Part shown: positions 26,653 through 34,910 of the stretch, in pieces
Position numbering within the stretch: the first letter of the stretch is position 1
Layout of the letters: every line of letters begins with the position of its first letter
Origin: Streptomyces sp. NBC_00440
GTDB taxonomy: Bacteria; Actinomycetota; Actinomycetes; Streptomycetales; Streptomycetaceae
Assembly (NCBI RefSeq): GCF_036014215.1
Contig: NZ_CP107921.1
Location: forward strand, 5,711,501 to 5,775,500
Direction of reading: 5' to 3'
DNA: 64,000 bases
The notes under the pieces: model-generated
Database searches by the model: none
What the model was told of the DNA's origin: nothing
What the model saw: only the letters and a program-made list of their open reading frames with translations
Made by a program: the position numbers and the translations under genes

Positions 26653-27789
26653 GTGCGATCCATCTGGAACGGGGCCATCTCCTTCGGCCTCGTCAGCATC
26701 CCGATCAAACTGGTGAACGCCACCGAGAACCACTCGGTCTCCTTCCGGCAGATCCACACCGCCGACGGCGGCCGCATCCGCTACCGGAAGGTCTGCGAGC
26801 TGGACGGCGAGGAGCTGACCGCCGACGAGATCGGCAAGGCGTACGAGGCGGACGACGGCTCCATGATCCCGATCACCGATGAGGACCTGGCCGCGCTGCC
26901 GCTGCCGACCGCGAAGACGATCGACATCGTGGCGTTCGTGCCGCTGGACTCGATCGACCCGTTGCAGATGGGCGCGGCCTACTACCTGGTCGCCGGCGGG
27001 CCCACGGCCGCGAAGCCGTACACCCTGCTGCGCGAGGCGCTCAAGCGCAGCCGCCGGGTCGCCATCGCCAAGTTCGCACTGCGCGGGCGGGAGCGGCTGG
27101 GGATGCTGCGGGTCGTCGGCGACGCCATCGCGATGCACGGCCTGCTCTGGCCGGACGAGATCAGGTCGTACGAAGGGGCCGCCCCGGAAACCTCCGTCAC
27201 GGTGCGCGACGCCGAACTCGACCTGGCCGACACCCTGATGGACACCCTGGGCGAGGTCGAGATGGACTCGCTGCACGACGACTACCGGGAGGCGGTCGAG
27301 GAACTGATCGCCGCGAAGACATCCGGCGAGGAGACCCCCGCCCAGCCCGCGGCGGACGCCGGTGCGGGCAAGGTCATCGATTTGATGTCGGCGCTGGAGA
27401 AGAGCGTGCGGGCAGCCAAGTCCACGCGCGGCGAAGAGGGCGAAGAAGGGGAAGGGGCAGCAGGAACCGGGGACGGGGAGGACGCCGAGGTCCGGGAGCT
27501 GCGGCCGGGCGGCAGGCGGAAGGCGGACGCGAAGGGCGGGGGCGGGGGAGCGCACACCAAGGCCGGGACCGACAAGCCCAAGTCCGCCCAGAAGAAGGCC
27601 ACTTCGGGACGGGCGGCCCCGAAGAAGGCCGCGGCGAAGAGAACCACCGCGAAGAAGACCGCTGCGAAGAAGACGACAGCCAAGAAGAGTTCAGCCGGCG
27701 GGACGTCGGCCAGGAGCAGCAGCTCCAAGAAGACGGCGGCGGGCAGCGGGGCTTCAGGGACGCGCGGGAAGAAGCGCGCATCGGCGTGA
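26653..27789 (+). CDS. ku: Ku homologue, DNA end-binding protein of NHEJ
   Basis: A 378-residue prokaryotic Ku with GTG start. The core begins MRSIWNGAISFGLVSIPIKL and contains RIRYRKVCELDGEEL, YYLVAGG and GRERLGMLRVVGDAIAMHGLLWPDE, the beta-barrel ring that encircles DNA ends as a homodimer. After about residue 255 comes an extended low-complexity tail rich in Lys, Ala, Ser and Thr (AAKKTTAKK-like repeats), the kind of basic extension that aids DNA binding and recruitment in actinobacterial Ku. Its natural partner, the LigD-type polymerase, is encoded divergently upstream. Confidence 0.95.
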   Translation: MRSIWNGAISFGLVSIPIKLVNATENHSVSFRQIHTADGGRIRYRKVCELDGEELTADEIGKAYEADDGSMIPITDEDLAALPLPTAKTIDIVAFVPLDSIDPLQMGAAYYLVAGGPTAAKPYTLLREALKRSRRVAIAKFALRGRERLGMLRVVGDAIAMHGLLWPDEIRSYEGAAPETSVTVRDAELDLADTLMDTLGEVEMDSLHDDYREAVEELIAAKTSGEETPAQPAADAGAGKVIDLMSALEKSVRAAKSTRGEEGEEGEGAAGTGDGEDAEVRELRPGGRRKADAKGGGGGAHTKAGTDKPKSAQKKATSGRAAPKKAAAKRTTAKKTAAKKTTAKKSSAGGTSARSSSSKKTAAGSGASGTRGKKRASA

Positions 27790-27847
27790 CACGCGGCGTC
27801 ACCCGGCCCTGCGCCAGGGCTGGTTGCCCGTCCCGGGTCATGCTCCG

Positions 27848-27913
27848 GCACTGACGAAGTACTGACGAGGCACTGGCGAAGCACTGACGAATCACGGACG
27901 CGGCACTGACAAA
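27848..27913. repeat. Six tandem 11-bp units
   Basis: GCACTGACGAA-type units start at 27848, 27859, 27870, 27881, 27892 and 27903, exactly 11 bp apart. They lie between the ku stop and the next start (27979). The spacing is close to one DNA helical turn. Confidence 0.85.
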
Positions 27914-27978
27914 TGTCCTGCCGGGTTGAGGACAGCTGCATCTGCCGGGGACCCCCCTCCGCTCGCGAAGCTGTACGC

Positions 27979-28743
27979 ATGGAAAACGCGACGGAGAACC
28001 CGAAGAAGAGCATGAGTCCGCTGGTCGTGGACATCGTCATCCCGATGGGTGCCTACTACCTCCTCAAGCACGAGGGCATGGGCACGGTCGCCGCCCTCGC
28101 CTGGAGCAGCGCCCTGCCCGCCGTGCGTACGGTGTGGGGCATCGTCAAGGAGCGCCGGGTCAACGGTCTCGCCGCCCTGATCCTCTTCGTCAACGTCGTC
28201 GGCCTGTCGCTCACCACGCTCACCGGTGACCCGCGGCTGATGCTCGTCAAGGACAGCGCGGGCAGCAGCGCGGTCGGCATCGGTGTGCTGATCTCCGTCC
28301 TGATCGGAAGGCCGCTGATGTCCGCCGGCCTGAAGCCCTGGCTCGTCAAGAGCAGCCAGGACAAGGCCGCGTCGTGGGAACGGCTTTCGGTGGAATCCCG
28401 GCCCTTCCGCCGCCTGGAGTCGCTGTTCTCACTGGTCTGGGGGGTCGCCCTGCTCGCCGAGTGCGTGGTCCGGGTGATCGCCGTGTACTCCCTGCCGGTC
28501 GACACGATGGTCTGGCTCGGCAACGTGATCATGGGCTGCTTCGTGGTCCTGGCCATGCTGGTGGGCGGCGGACTCGCGGCGGGTCCGATGGAGAAGCTGG
28601 TGGCGGCGGACGTGGCCGCCCGTACAGCGGACGCCGCCGCGCAGGCCCGCCCCACTTCCACCGGCGCTGCCGCGCAGGCGCACCCCACTTCCACCGGCGC
28701 CACGGGCATCAACACGGCCACCGGCACCGGGCAGGCGGCCTGA
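27979..28743 (+). CDS. VC0807-like integral membrane protein
   Basis: A 254-residue membrane protein with five or six hydrophobic segments (e.g. VVDIVIPMGAYYLL, GLAALILFVNVVGLSL, SAVGIGVLISVLIG, MVWLGNVIMGCFVVLAMLVGGG). It resembles the VC0807 family of unknown function. ATG 27979 (MENATENPKKS) is preferred to an upstream frame that overlaps the 11-bp repeats. The C-terminal tail is Ala/Thr-rich and holds a 33-bp tandem duplication (28636-28668 and 28669-28701) giving two copies of AAQAxPTSTGA. It is probably cotranscribed with the next gene. Confidence 0.75.
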   Translation: MENATENPKKSMSPLVVDIVIPMGAYYLLKHEGMGTVAALAWSSALPAVRTVWGIVKERRVNGLAALILFVNVVGLSLTTLTGDPRLMLVKDSAGSSAVGIGVLISVLIGRPLMSAGLKPWLVKSSQDKAASWERLSVESRPFRRLESLFSLVWGVALLAECVVRVIAVYSLPVDTMVWLGNVIMGCFVVLAMLVGGGLAAGPMEKLVAADVAARTADAAAQARPTSTGAAAQAHPTSTGATGINTATGTGQAA

Positions 28744-28837
28744 CGCCGGAACGGCGAGACGGCAAGGCAGCGAGACGCGGTGCCACCCACCACCCCACGG
28801 CTGGAAGACCGGACCCCGAGACGGAGAGAGCAGCCCC

Positions 28838-29923
28838 ATGCGACGCCACGGCATCAACTACGACACCGGATTCACCCCGATCGGCGAGGAGATCTCACGT
28901 CAGGACTTCGACCCCGGCGTCGTCCGCCGCGAGATGCGGATCATCGCCGACGAGCTGCACTGCGACGCGGTCCGGGTCTCGGGCGGCGACCCGGACCGGC
29001 TGTCGACCGCCGCGGAGGCCGCGGCCGCCGCCGGTCTGGAGGTCTGGTTCGCACCCTTCCCCTGCGGTCTGCGGCCCGACGCACTGCACGACGTCCTGCT
29101 CGACTGCGCGGACCGGGCGGAAGCGGTACGGCGTACCGGTGCCGAAACCGTCTATGTCACCGGCTGCGAGATCACCCTCTTCAACCACGGATTCTTCGCG
29201 GGGGCGACCCTGTTCGAGCGGATGGCGGTGCTCAAGGGAGCCGCCGGAGGGGACCGGCGCGCGCTGTACACGGAGGCGATGGAGAAGCTCGGAGGGTTCC
29301 TCCGGGAGACGGCCGAAGCCGTACGGCCGCGTTTCGGCGGCCGGCTGAGTTATGCGTCGGGCCCCTGGGAGCGGATCGACTGGACGCCCTTCGACATCGT
29401 GGGCGTGGACGCCTACCGCGCCGCGCACAACGAGCAGCACTTCCGGGAAGAGGTCCGCGGGCACTTGGCACACGGAAAGCCCGTGGTGGCAACGGAGTTC
29501 GGCTGCTGCACCTACCGGGGCGCGGGCCTGCGGGGCGGCACCGGCTGGACGATCGTCGACGAGCAGGCGCAACCCCCCGCGCTCGACGGCGAGTACACCC
29601 GGGACGAGGGGGAACAGGTCCGCTACTTCGACGAGTTGCTCACGGTGTTCGAAGAGGAGGGCTTCGACGCGGCGTTCTGGTTCAGCTTCGCCGGTTACGG
29701 AGCACCGCACCGCCCCGACGACCCCCGCCATGACCTGGACATGGCCGCGTACGGCGTGGTGAAGATGCTGGATGCACCGGTGCTCGGCGGTTCAGCTGCC
29801 AGGGGTACCGCTCCGGGGGGTTCGGCTGCGGGGGCTCCGGACTCGCCGTACGCCGGACTCGGCTGGGAGCCCAAGGAGGTCTTCCATGCGATGGCCGCCC
29901 GCTATGGCAGATCTGTGACCTGA
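28838..29923 (+). CDS. TIM-barrel glycoside-hydrolase-like protein
   Basis: A 361-residue protein that reads like a glycoside hydrolase superfamily barrel: MRRHGINYDTGFTP, then alternating strands (CDAVRVSGG, GLEVWFAPFP, ETVYVTGCEITL, DIVGVDAYR, PVVATEFGC, DAAFWFSFAGYG). Glu in TGCEIT and in VATEFGCC sit where the acid/base and nucleophile of clan-A enzymes would lie. Such proteins are sometimes labelled abortive-infection proteins in Streptomyces, but nothing here shows a defence role. It has no signal peptide, so is likely cytoplasmic. Confidence 0.6.
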   Translation: MRRHGINYDTGFTPIGEEISRQDFDPGVVRREMRIIADELHCDAVRVSGGDPDRLSTAAEAAAAAGLEVWFAPFPCGLRPDALHDVLLDCADRAEAVRRTGAETVYVTGCEITLFNHGFFAGATLFERMAVLKGAAGGDRRALYTEAMEKLGGFLRETAEAVRPRFGGRLSYASGPWERIDWTPFDIVGVDAYRAAHNEQHFREEVRGHLAHGKPVVATEFGCCTYRGAGLRGGTGWTIVDEQAQPPALDGEYTRDEGEQVRYFDELLTVFEEEGFDAAFWFSFAGYGAPHRPDDPRHDLDMAAYGVVKMLDAPVLGGSAARGTAPGGSAAGAPDSPYAGLGWEPKEVFHAMAARYGRSVT

Positions 29924-30166
29924 GTCATAAATCGAATATGCGTACGATCCATGGCAAGGTCGTGCGCCCTGCGCCCGCGCCCCCGCCGAATCCATGGAGC
30001 GCCGGGTCGCGCACCGCCTGACGTGCATCTTTGCTGAAGGTTCCGGACTGCGCGCCCGCGCATCGCTGCTCGTGGCCTCTGGGGCGCGAGGGGTAAGGGG
30101 GGCGCACCGCCCCGGCCTGCGAGCGGATCTTCCCGCCGCCACGAAATGTGGATGCCACCTACAAGA

Positions 30167-30190
30167 GTTAGATTGCTTGCGTCAACTAAC
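30167..30190. promoter_or_regulatory. Possible MarR-type operator upstream of MFS gene
   Basis: GTTAG...CTAAC inverted repeat around ATTGCTTGCGTCAA, about 57 bp before the MFS start. It resembles the TTGCTTGC-type palindromes seen at MarR-controlled exporter genes. No MarR gene is adjacent here. Confidence 0.35.
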
Positions 30191-30246
30191 GACCCGTGTC
30201 CACCGGTGTCGGCGGGCAGGGGCGCGCGCAGAGGGGAACGTGCATC

Positions 30247-32103
30247 GTGGGCATGACCGGTCGAATACCCGCAGAGTCGTCGCCCCCGGCCGGACCGGGG
30301 GAGCACTACAAGTGGATCGCGCTGTCGAACACCACGCTCGGCGTGCTGATGGTGATGATCAATCAGTCGATCGTGCTGATCGCGCTTCCGGACATCTTCC
30401 GCGGCATTCATCTTGACCCGCTGGACTCCGCGAACACCAGCTATCTGCTCTGGATGCTGATGGGCTTCATGGTGGTCACCGCGGTGCTGGTGGTCACCTT
30501 CGGCAGGCTCGGCGACATGTTCGGCCGGGTCCGTATGTACAACCTCGGCTTCGCCGCCTTCACGCTCTGCTCGGTCATGCTCTCGGTCACCTGGATGGAC
30601 GGCAGCGCGGGCGCGCTCTGGCTCATCGGCTGGCGCATCGCGCAGGGGGTCGGCGGTGCGCTGCTCTTCGCCAACTCCACGGCGATCCTCACCGACGCGT
30701 TCCCGGCGAACCAGCGCGGTACGGCGCTGGGCATCAACTCCATCGCCGCCATCGCCGGTTCGTTCCTCGGGCTGATCCTGGGCGGTGTGCTGGCCCCGGT
30801 GAACTGGAAGATGATCTTCCTTGTGTCGGTGCCGTTCGGCGTTTTCGGCACCATCTGGGCCTATCTGAAGCTCCACGACACCGGGGTGCGGGCCAAGGCG
30901 CGGATGGACTGGTGGGGCAATGTCACGTTCGCCGTCGGGCTGATCTCGGTACTGGTCGGCATCACGTACGGCATCCAGCCCTACGGCGGCAGCACCATGG
31001 GCTGGCTCAACCCGTGGGTGCTGGCCGCGCTGATCGGCGGGGTGGTCGTGCTGGGGGCGTTCGTCTGGATCGAGACACAGGTGGCCGAGCCGCTCTTCCG
31101 GCTCTCGCTCTTCCGGCTGCGGGCCTTCACCGCGGGCAACATCGCCAGCCTGCTGACCGCGCTGGGGCGCGGCGGCCTCCAGTTCATGCTGATCATCTGG
31201 CTCCAGGGGATCTGGCTGCCCCTGCACGGCTACAGCTTCGAGAAGACCCCGCTCTGGGCGGGTATCTACATGATCCCGCTGACCGTCGGCTTCCTGCTCT
31301 CGGCCCCGCTCTCGGGCTGGCTCTCGGACCGGCTCGGGGCGCGGCCCTTCACGGTCGGCGGCGCGCTGCTCACCGCGGTGAGCTTCCTGGCGCTGATGAC
31401 GCTGCCCACCGACTTCCACTACTGGATCTTCGCGCTGCTGCTGGTGGTCAACGGCGTGGGCTCCGGCCTCTTCGCCTCACCGAACCGGGCCGAGATCATG
31501 AACGCCGTCCCCGCCGAGTCGCGCGGCGCCGGATCCGGGATGACCGCGACCTTCCAGAACTCCGCGATGGTCCTGTCGATCGGCATCTTCTTCAGCCTGA
31601 TGATCGCGGGCCTCTCGCACAGCCTGCCGAGCGCGATGCACGACGGTCTGGTGTCGCAGGGCGTGCCCGGCGCCGAGGCCACGCAGGTGTCCCAACTCCC
31701 GCCGATCGCCGTGCTCTTCGCGGCCTTCCTCGGCTACAACCCCCTTCAGCAGCTCCTCGGGGACCATCTGACCAAGCTGCCGGACGGCGGCAAGCACCTC
31801 ACCAGTAAGGAGTTCTTCCCGCATCTGATCTCCGGCCCCTTCCACCAGGGGCTGGTCATCGCCTTCTGGTTCGCGGTGGCGGCCTGCCTGGTGGCCGCGC
31901 TCTCCTCGCTGCTGACGGGCAGGGTGGGCCGCAAGCACCGGGTGCTGTCGCCGGAGTCGCTGGGCTCCGAGATGGCCGGTGTCTCCGGAGGCGCAGGCCT
32001 GGGCCTGAGCGAGCCGGTCGTACCGGACGGTGAGGGCACCCGGTCGGCAGATCCCGGGCGCGGGGCGACCTCGGCGGGGCGCGGCGGCCCACCGCGCGCC
32101 TAG
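30247..32103 (+). CDS. DHA2-type MFS multidrug exporter, about 14 TM
   Basis: A 618-residue EmrB/QacA-like pump from GTG 30247 (AGGGG upstream; ATG 30253 is the alternative). It starts in TM1 with ALSNTTLGVLMVMINQSIVLIALP; MFS motif A is FGRLGDMFGRVRMYN; the antiporter motif C region is GTALGINSIAAIAGSFLGLILGGVLAP. About fourteen membrane segments end before a disordered Gly/Ser-rich tail. Proton-driven drug efflux is expected, substrate unknown. Its TAG stop lies inside a CTAG that was used as target by the adjoining MITE. Confidence 0.9.
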   Translation: MGMTGRIPAESSPPAGPGEHYKWIALSNTTLGVLMVMINQSIVLIALPDIFRGIHLDPLDSANTSYLLWMLMGFMVVTAVLVVTFGRLGDMFGRVRMYNLGFAAFTLCSVMLSVTWMDGSAGALWLIGWRIAQGVGGALLFANSTAILTDAFPANQRGTALGINSIAAIAGSFLGLILGGVLAPVNWKMIFLVSVPFGVFGTIWAYLKLHDTGVRAKARMDWWGNVTFAVGLISVLVGITYGIQPYGGSTMGWLNPWVLAALIGGVVVLGAFVWIETQVAEPLFRLSLFRLRAFTAGNIASLLTALGRGGLQFMLIIWLQGIWLPLHGYSFEKTPLWAGIYMIPLTVGFLLSAPLSGWLSDRLGARPFTVGGALLTAVSFLALMTLPTDFHYWIFALLLVVNGVGSGLFASPNRAEIMNAVPAESRGAGSGMTATFQNSAMVLSIGIFFSLMIAGLSHSLPSAMHDGLVSQGVPGAEATQVSQLPPIAVLFAAFLGYNPLQQLLGDHLTKLPDGGKHLTSKEFFPHLISGPFHQGLVIAFWFAVAACLVAALSSLLTGRVGRKHRVLSPESLGSEMAGVSGGAGLGLSEPVVPDGEGTRSADPGRGATSAGRGGPPRA

Positions 32104-32264
32104 GGGCTGTCCGGCGGATCTTCGCGGGCCCGCGACGCCTGGTACCGCACCTCGCCGTGTTGTCGGAATCACCCGAGTACGTCCAGTACGCGGATGATTC
32201 TCCGCCTTGCGATGCACGGCACCAGACGCCGCGGCCTGATCCACGAAGATCCGCCGGACAGCCC
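32104..32264. mobile_element. 161-bp palindromic MITE in a CTAG target
   Basis: The ends are perfect 21-bp inverted repeats (32104-32124 and 32244-32264, starting GGGCTGTCCGGCGG), flanked on both sides by CTAG (32100-32103 and 32265-32268). Inner sequence is also roughly complementary, so the element folds end to end. The IS5-like CTAG target choice suggests mobilisation by an IS5-family transposase in trans. It has no coding capacity. Confidence 0.8.
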
Positions 32265-32268
32265 CTAG

Positions 32269-33648
32269 TAGGGCTTTGTTACGTCTCTAGGCAAGTGGGC
32301 GCGTTGGTGGTTTCCTGCTGGTATGAGGGCGAATGAACTCGCAGCGTGCCGGGGCCGGTTGGAGGAGTTCGCTGGGGAGGTGTTCGCGCCTTTGGCGCGT
32401 GCTGATCAGCGGGTGAAGGGCGGGCTGTATCTGCGGGGTCTGTTGCTGGACGGGCGTCGGAAGTCGATGCAGCCGATGGCCGGGCGACTCGGGGTGGACC
32501 ATCAGCAGTTGCAGCAGTTCATGACGTCGTCGACCTGGCCGGTGGACACGGTTCGTGCCGGATTGGCCCGCCGGGCGGTGGCGGTGGTGCGTCCGCAGGT
32601 GTGGGTGGTGGACGACACCGGGTTCCCGAAGGACGGGACGTCCTCGCCCGGGGTAGCCAGGCAGTACTCCGGCACCCTGGGCAAGGTCGGGAACTGCCAG
32701 ATCGGGGTCAGCGTCCACGCCGCGTCCGACACCGCGTCGTGCCCACTGTCCTGGCGTCTGTTCCTGCCCGGCAGCTGGGACGGGGCCGAAGCTGCCGGCC
32801 GTCGGGCCCGCTGCCGCATTCCTGATGAGCAACAGCACCGGCCGAAGTGGCGGCTCGCGCTGGACATGCTCGACGAACTGGCGGCCTTGGGGTTGCGGCC
32901 CGCGGTGCTGGTCGCGGACGCCGGCTACGGAGCGAACGCCGACTTCCGCCACGGCCTGGAGGACCGCGGCCTCGCCTACGCCCTGCAGGTCAAGGGCGAG
33001 ATGACCGCCCATACCGAATCGGCCGTGCCACACCAGCCGCCCTACGGCGGGCTCGGACCGCGTCCGCTGCCCCGCTACCGGACCCGGCCCATCAGCCTGC
33101 GCGAACACGTCCTGGCCGCCGGACGTGCACGAGCGGTCACGGTCACCTGGCGCAAGGGCTCCAAAGCAGCCATGTCCGCCCGCTTCGTGTTCCTGCGCGT
33201 CCGCCTAGCCGGCCGCCGCCCGAAACCCGCCCCGGACGGTGCCATCGCTCTTCGGTGGTTGATCGCGCAGTGGCCCGAAGGGGAGAACGAGCCGGTCAAG
33301 TACTGGATTTCCAACCTTCCGGCCGACATTCCGGCCCGGGACCTCGTCCGCCTCGCGAAACTACGGTGGCACATCGAACACGACTACCGCGAGCTGAAAA
33401 CGACGCTCGGACTCGACCATTTCGAGGGCCGCTCATTCACCGGCTGGCACCGCCACGTCACCCTCGTCACCGCCGCCCACCTCTTCCTGACCGAACAGCG
33501 GTCCTCCCCAAAAGCCCCTGCCAGGGCCTGACCCTCTACCAGGCCCTGGCACTCCTCCAACACCTGTTAGCCACCTGGACCGGAACCTGCCCCACCTGCC
33601 GACAACCCACCCCATGGCAGACCTACGACACCACCTAACAAAGCCCTA
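32269..33648 (+). mobile_element. IS701-family-like insertion sequence, complete, 1380 bp
   Basis: Terminal inverted repeats TAGGGCTTTGTTA (32269-32281) and its complement (33636-33648) are flanked by CTAG at 32265-32268 and 33649-33652. That fits the 4-bp YTAR target duplication of IS701-type elements. One transposase gene occupies nearly all the element. The left CTAG is also the right end of the adjacent MITE, so this insertion came second. Confidence 0.9.
32323..33531 (+). CDS. IS701-like DDE transposase, zero-frame product
   Basis: A 402-residue transposase. Catalytic acidic residues are likely in VWVVDDTGFPKDGTSS, AVLVADAGYG and KLRWHIEHDYRELKTTLGLDHFEGRS (Y-R-E-L-K motif). An N-terminal region containing LDGRRKSMQPMAGRLG precedes them, the usual IS701 pattern. 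The frame ends at 33531 after RSSPKAPARA, but the -1 frame continues GLTLYQALALLQHLLATWTG and CPTCRQP up to a TAA formed by the right inverted repeat. A CCCAAAA heptamer in correct phase lies at 33507-33513, so the full protein may be made by -1 frameshifting, or the tail was lost by an indel. Confidence 0.9.
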   Translation: MRANELAACRGRLEEFAGEVFAPLARADQRVKGGLYLRGLLLDGRRKSMQPMAGRLGVDHQQLQQFMTSSTWPVDTVRAGLARRAVAVVRPQVWVVDDTGFPKDGTSSPGVARQYSGTLGKVGNCQIGVSVHAASDTASCPLSWRLFLPGSWDGAEAAGRRARCRIPDEQQHRPKWRLALDMLDELAALGLRPAVLVADAGYGANADFRHGLEDRGLAYALQVKGEMTAHTESAVPHQPPYGGLGPRPLPRYRTRPISLREHVLAAGRARAVTVTWRKGSKAAMSARFVFLRVRLAGRRPKPAPDGAIALRWLIAQWPEGENEPVKYWISNLPADIPARDLVRLAKLRWHIEHDYRELKTTLGLDHFEGRSFTGWHRHVTLVTAAHLFLTEQRSSPKAPARA

Positions 33649-33672
33649 CTAGGTGTATTGCCCTGTGAGGTC

Positions 33673-33700
33673 GGGGACCCGGCTTGCCGGCCGGGTCCCC
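33673..33700 (+). terminator. GC-rich hairpin, probably the original MFS terminator
   Basis: An 11-bp perfect stem (33673-33683 with 33690-33700) and 6-base loop. Joining the CTAG sites without the two mobile elements would put it about 20 bp after the MFS stop. Confidence 0.6.
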
Positions 33701-33793
33701 GGCGAAACATGGGGCGGCGGCCACGGAACGATCTCTACGATGTCAGTCACCGGCCGGAAAGGGGGGGCCGGGAACGGGAGATCGGGGGAAACC

Positions 33794-34468
33794 ATGGGAT
33801 CCAAGTGGCGCGGGGAAGGCCCGGACATCACGGAGCAGCACGGCTGGAACGTGCTGGACGACCACCTGCTGTACACCTGCGGCCTGGTGCACGACCTCGG
33901 AGCGGGCCGTATCGGCGGGCGGGCGCCGATTCCCACGAGGGCGCGGCTCCACCAGGGCGAACTGTCCCTGGCGGTCGGCCCGGCCGCCCGCTCGACCTGG
34001 CGGGCCCTGGGCAACGGTTCGTACGTGAACAGCAGCACGGTCGCGTTCGGCTCCGCCTCCTTCGTGATCGGCAGCATGGTCGGTTCGGCGGTGGGCAACG
34101 CGGCCCGCAGGAACAGGGCGATCGCCGACGCGCAACCCCGCTGGATACCGGACGGCCCCGGCGAACTCACGGTCACCGACCGCCGCGCGGTCTTCGGCCA
34201 GCAGCAGAACCCGCTGGACCTGGGCTGGACGGGCCTGGACTCGGTGGAGCTGATCGCGCCCGAGATCGTCCAGTGCAGCTTCCAGGACACGTACGGCAAC
34301 GGCTATATGACCGTACAACTGCACACGCTCTGGGCCTCGTTGGTCTTCGTCCTGGCCGCACGCGCCGCCTTTCCCGCGCACCCCCGTCTGCTCCAGGGCG
34401 ACTGGCTGCCCCCGGGCTTCGAAGCACGTTGCGCGGCCATGGGACGGCAGTGCCCGCCGGTGCGGTGA
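33794..34468 (+). CDS. Hypothetical protein, PH-like
   Basis: A 224-residue protein from ATG 33794 (MGSKWRGEGPDI), with a G-rich ribosome site just upstream. It has a strand-rich N-terminal half (LLYTCGLVHDL), one hydrophobic/Gly-Ser segment (VAFGSASFVIGSMVGSAVGNAAR) that looks like a glycine-zipper membrane hairpin, and then a domain with GELTVTDRRAVFGQQ, a pattern seen in bacterial PH-like/GRAM domains. I do not recognise a specific family. It stands directly right of the IS and was not interrupted by it. Confidence 0.65.
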   Translation: MGSKWRGEGPDITEQHGWNVLDDHLLYTCGLVHDLGAGRIGGRAPIPTRARLHQGELSLAVGPAARSTWRALGNGSYVNSSTVAFGSASFVIGSMVGSAVGNAARRNRAIADAQPRWIPDGPGELTVTDRRAVFGQQQNPLDLGWTGLDSVELIAPEIVQCSFQDTYGNGYMTVQLHTLWASLVFVLAARAAFPAHPRLLQGDWLPPGFEARCAAMGRQCPPVR

Positions 34469-34623
34469 GCGCCTGTTGCACAGAAGCCGGGGCGCGGGCG
34501 GTGCCGGCTCCGCGCCCGCCGGACACATGTGAGCAACGGTGCCACCGCACAACGCCCTGGCTGCCCGGGTCGAACGGCAGAAGTCAGGGGGTGGTTCCGG
34601 TGGAGCGCCGCCACATACGCCAC

Positions 34624-34662
34624 AGGCCCCCTGGTCAGACATATTGCCTGATCAGAGGGCCT
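34624..34662 (-). terminator. Hairpin downstream of tRNA-Arg
   Basis: An imperfect 15-bp stem (34624-34638 with 34648-34662, two mismatches) about 20 bp past the 3' end of the tRNA on the minus strand. Confidence 0.55.
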
Positions 34663-34682
34663 ATTTGGCACCTGAAACACGG

Positions 34683-34754
34683 TGCCCCCGGCAGGATTCG
34701 AACCTGCGCACCCGGCTCCGGAGGCCGATGCTCTATCCCCTGAGCTACGGGGGC
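34683..34754 (-). tRNA. tRNA-Arg, anticodon CCG
   Basis: 72 nt, full cloverleaf on the minus strand: 7-bp acceptor stem GCCCCCG/CGGGGGC with discriminator A, D arm GCTC...GAGC, anticodon loop CTCCGGA (CCG, reads CGG), and T arm GCAGG-TTCGAAT-CCTGC. The genome supplies CC after the discriminator. No repeated 3' end was found in the window to mark an integrated element. Confidence 0.95.
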
Positions 34755-34910
34755 GTTGTCGCTGCGTTGAGCGGCGACGGGTAGAACCCTACCAGCTCAG
34801 CGGGGGTGACCAGGAACAGGTTTGGGCGGTGACCGGCGTTCGGTGCCCGCACGGGGTGGAAGTGGGCAAAACCCGGACGCGGTGGTGGCCGCGGTTCTAC
34901 GCTCGTGGGT

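Noticed and set aside
23299..27913. Tandem repeats considered as CRISPR arrays
   Set aside because: Units are 8 and 11 bp, contiguous, with no unique spacers, and no cas gene is present.
28838..29923. Barrel protein considered as an abortive-infection (phage defence) gene
   Set aside because: The sequence reads as a glycoside-hydrolase-like barrel; no toxin, nuclease or Abi-type membrane motif and no defence genes around it.
30000..30158. A small minus-strand frame (about 77 codons from 30158) before the MFS gene
   Set aside because: Arg/Gly-rich composition, no ribosome site and no recognisable motif; treated as non-coding upstream sequence.
34683..34754. tRNA-Arg considered as attachment site of an integrated element
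   Set aside because: No integrase gene and no second copy of the tRNA 3' end were seen; neighbours on the right are core genes.
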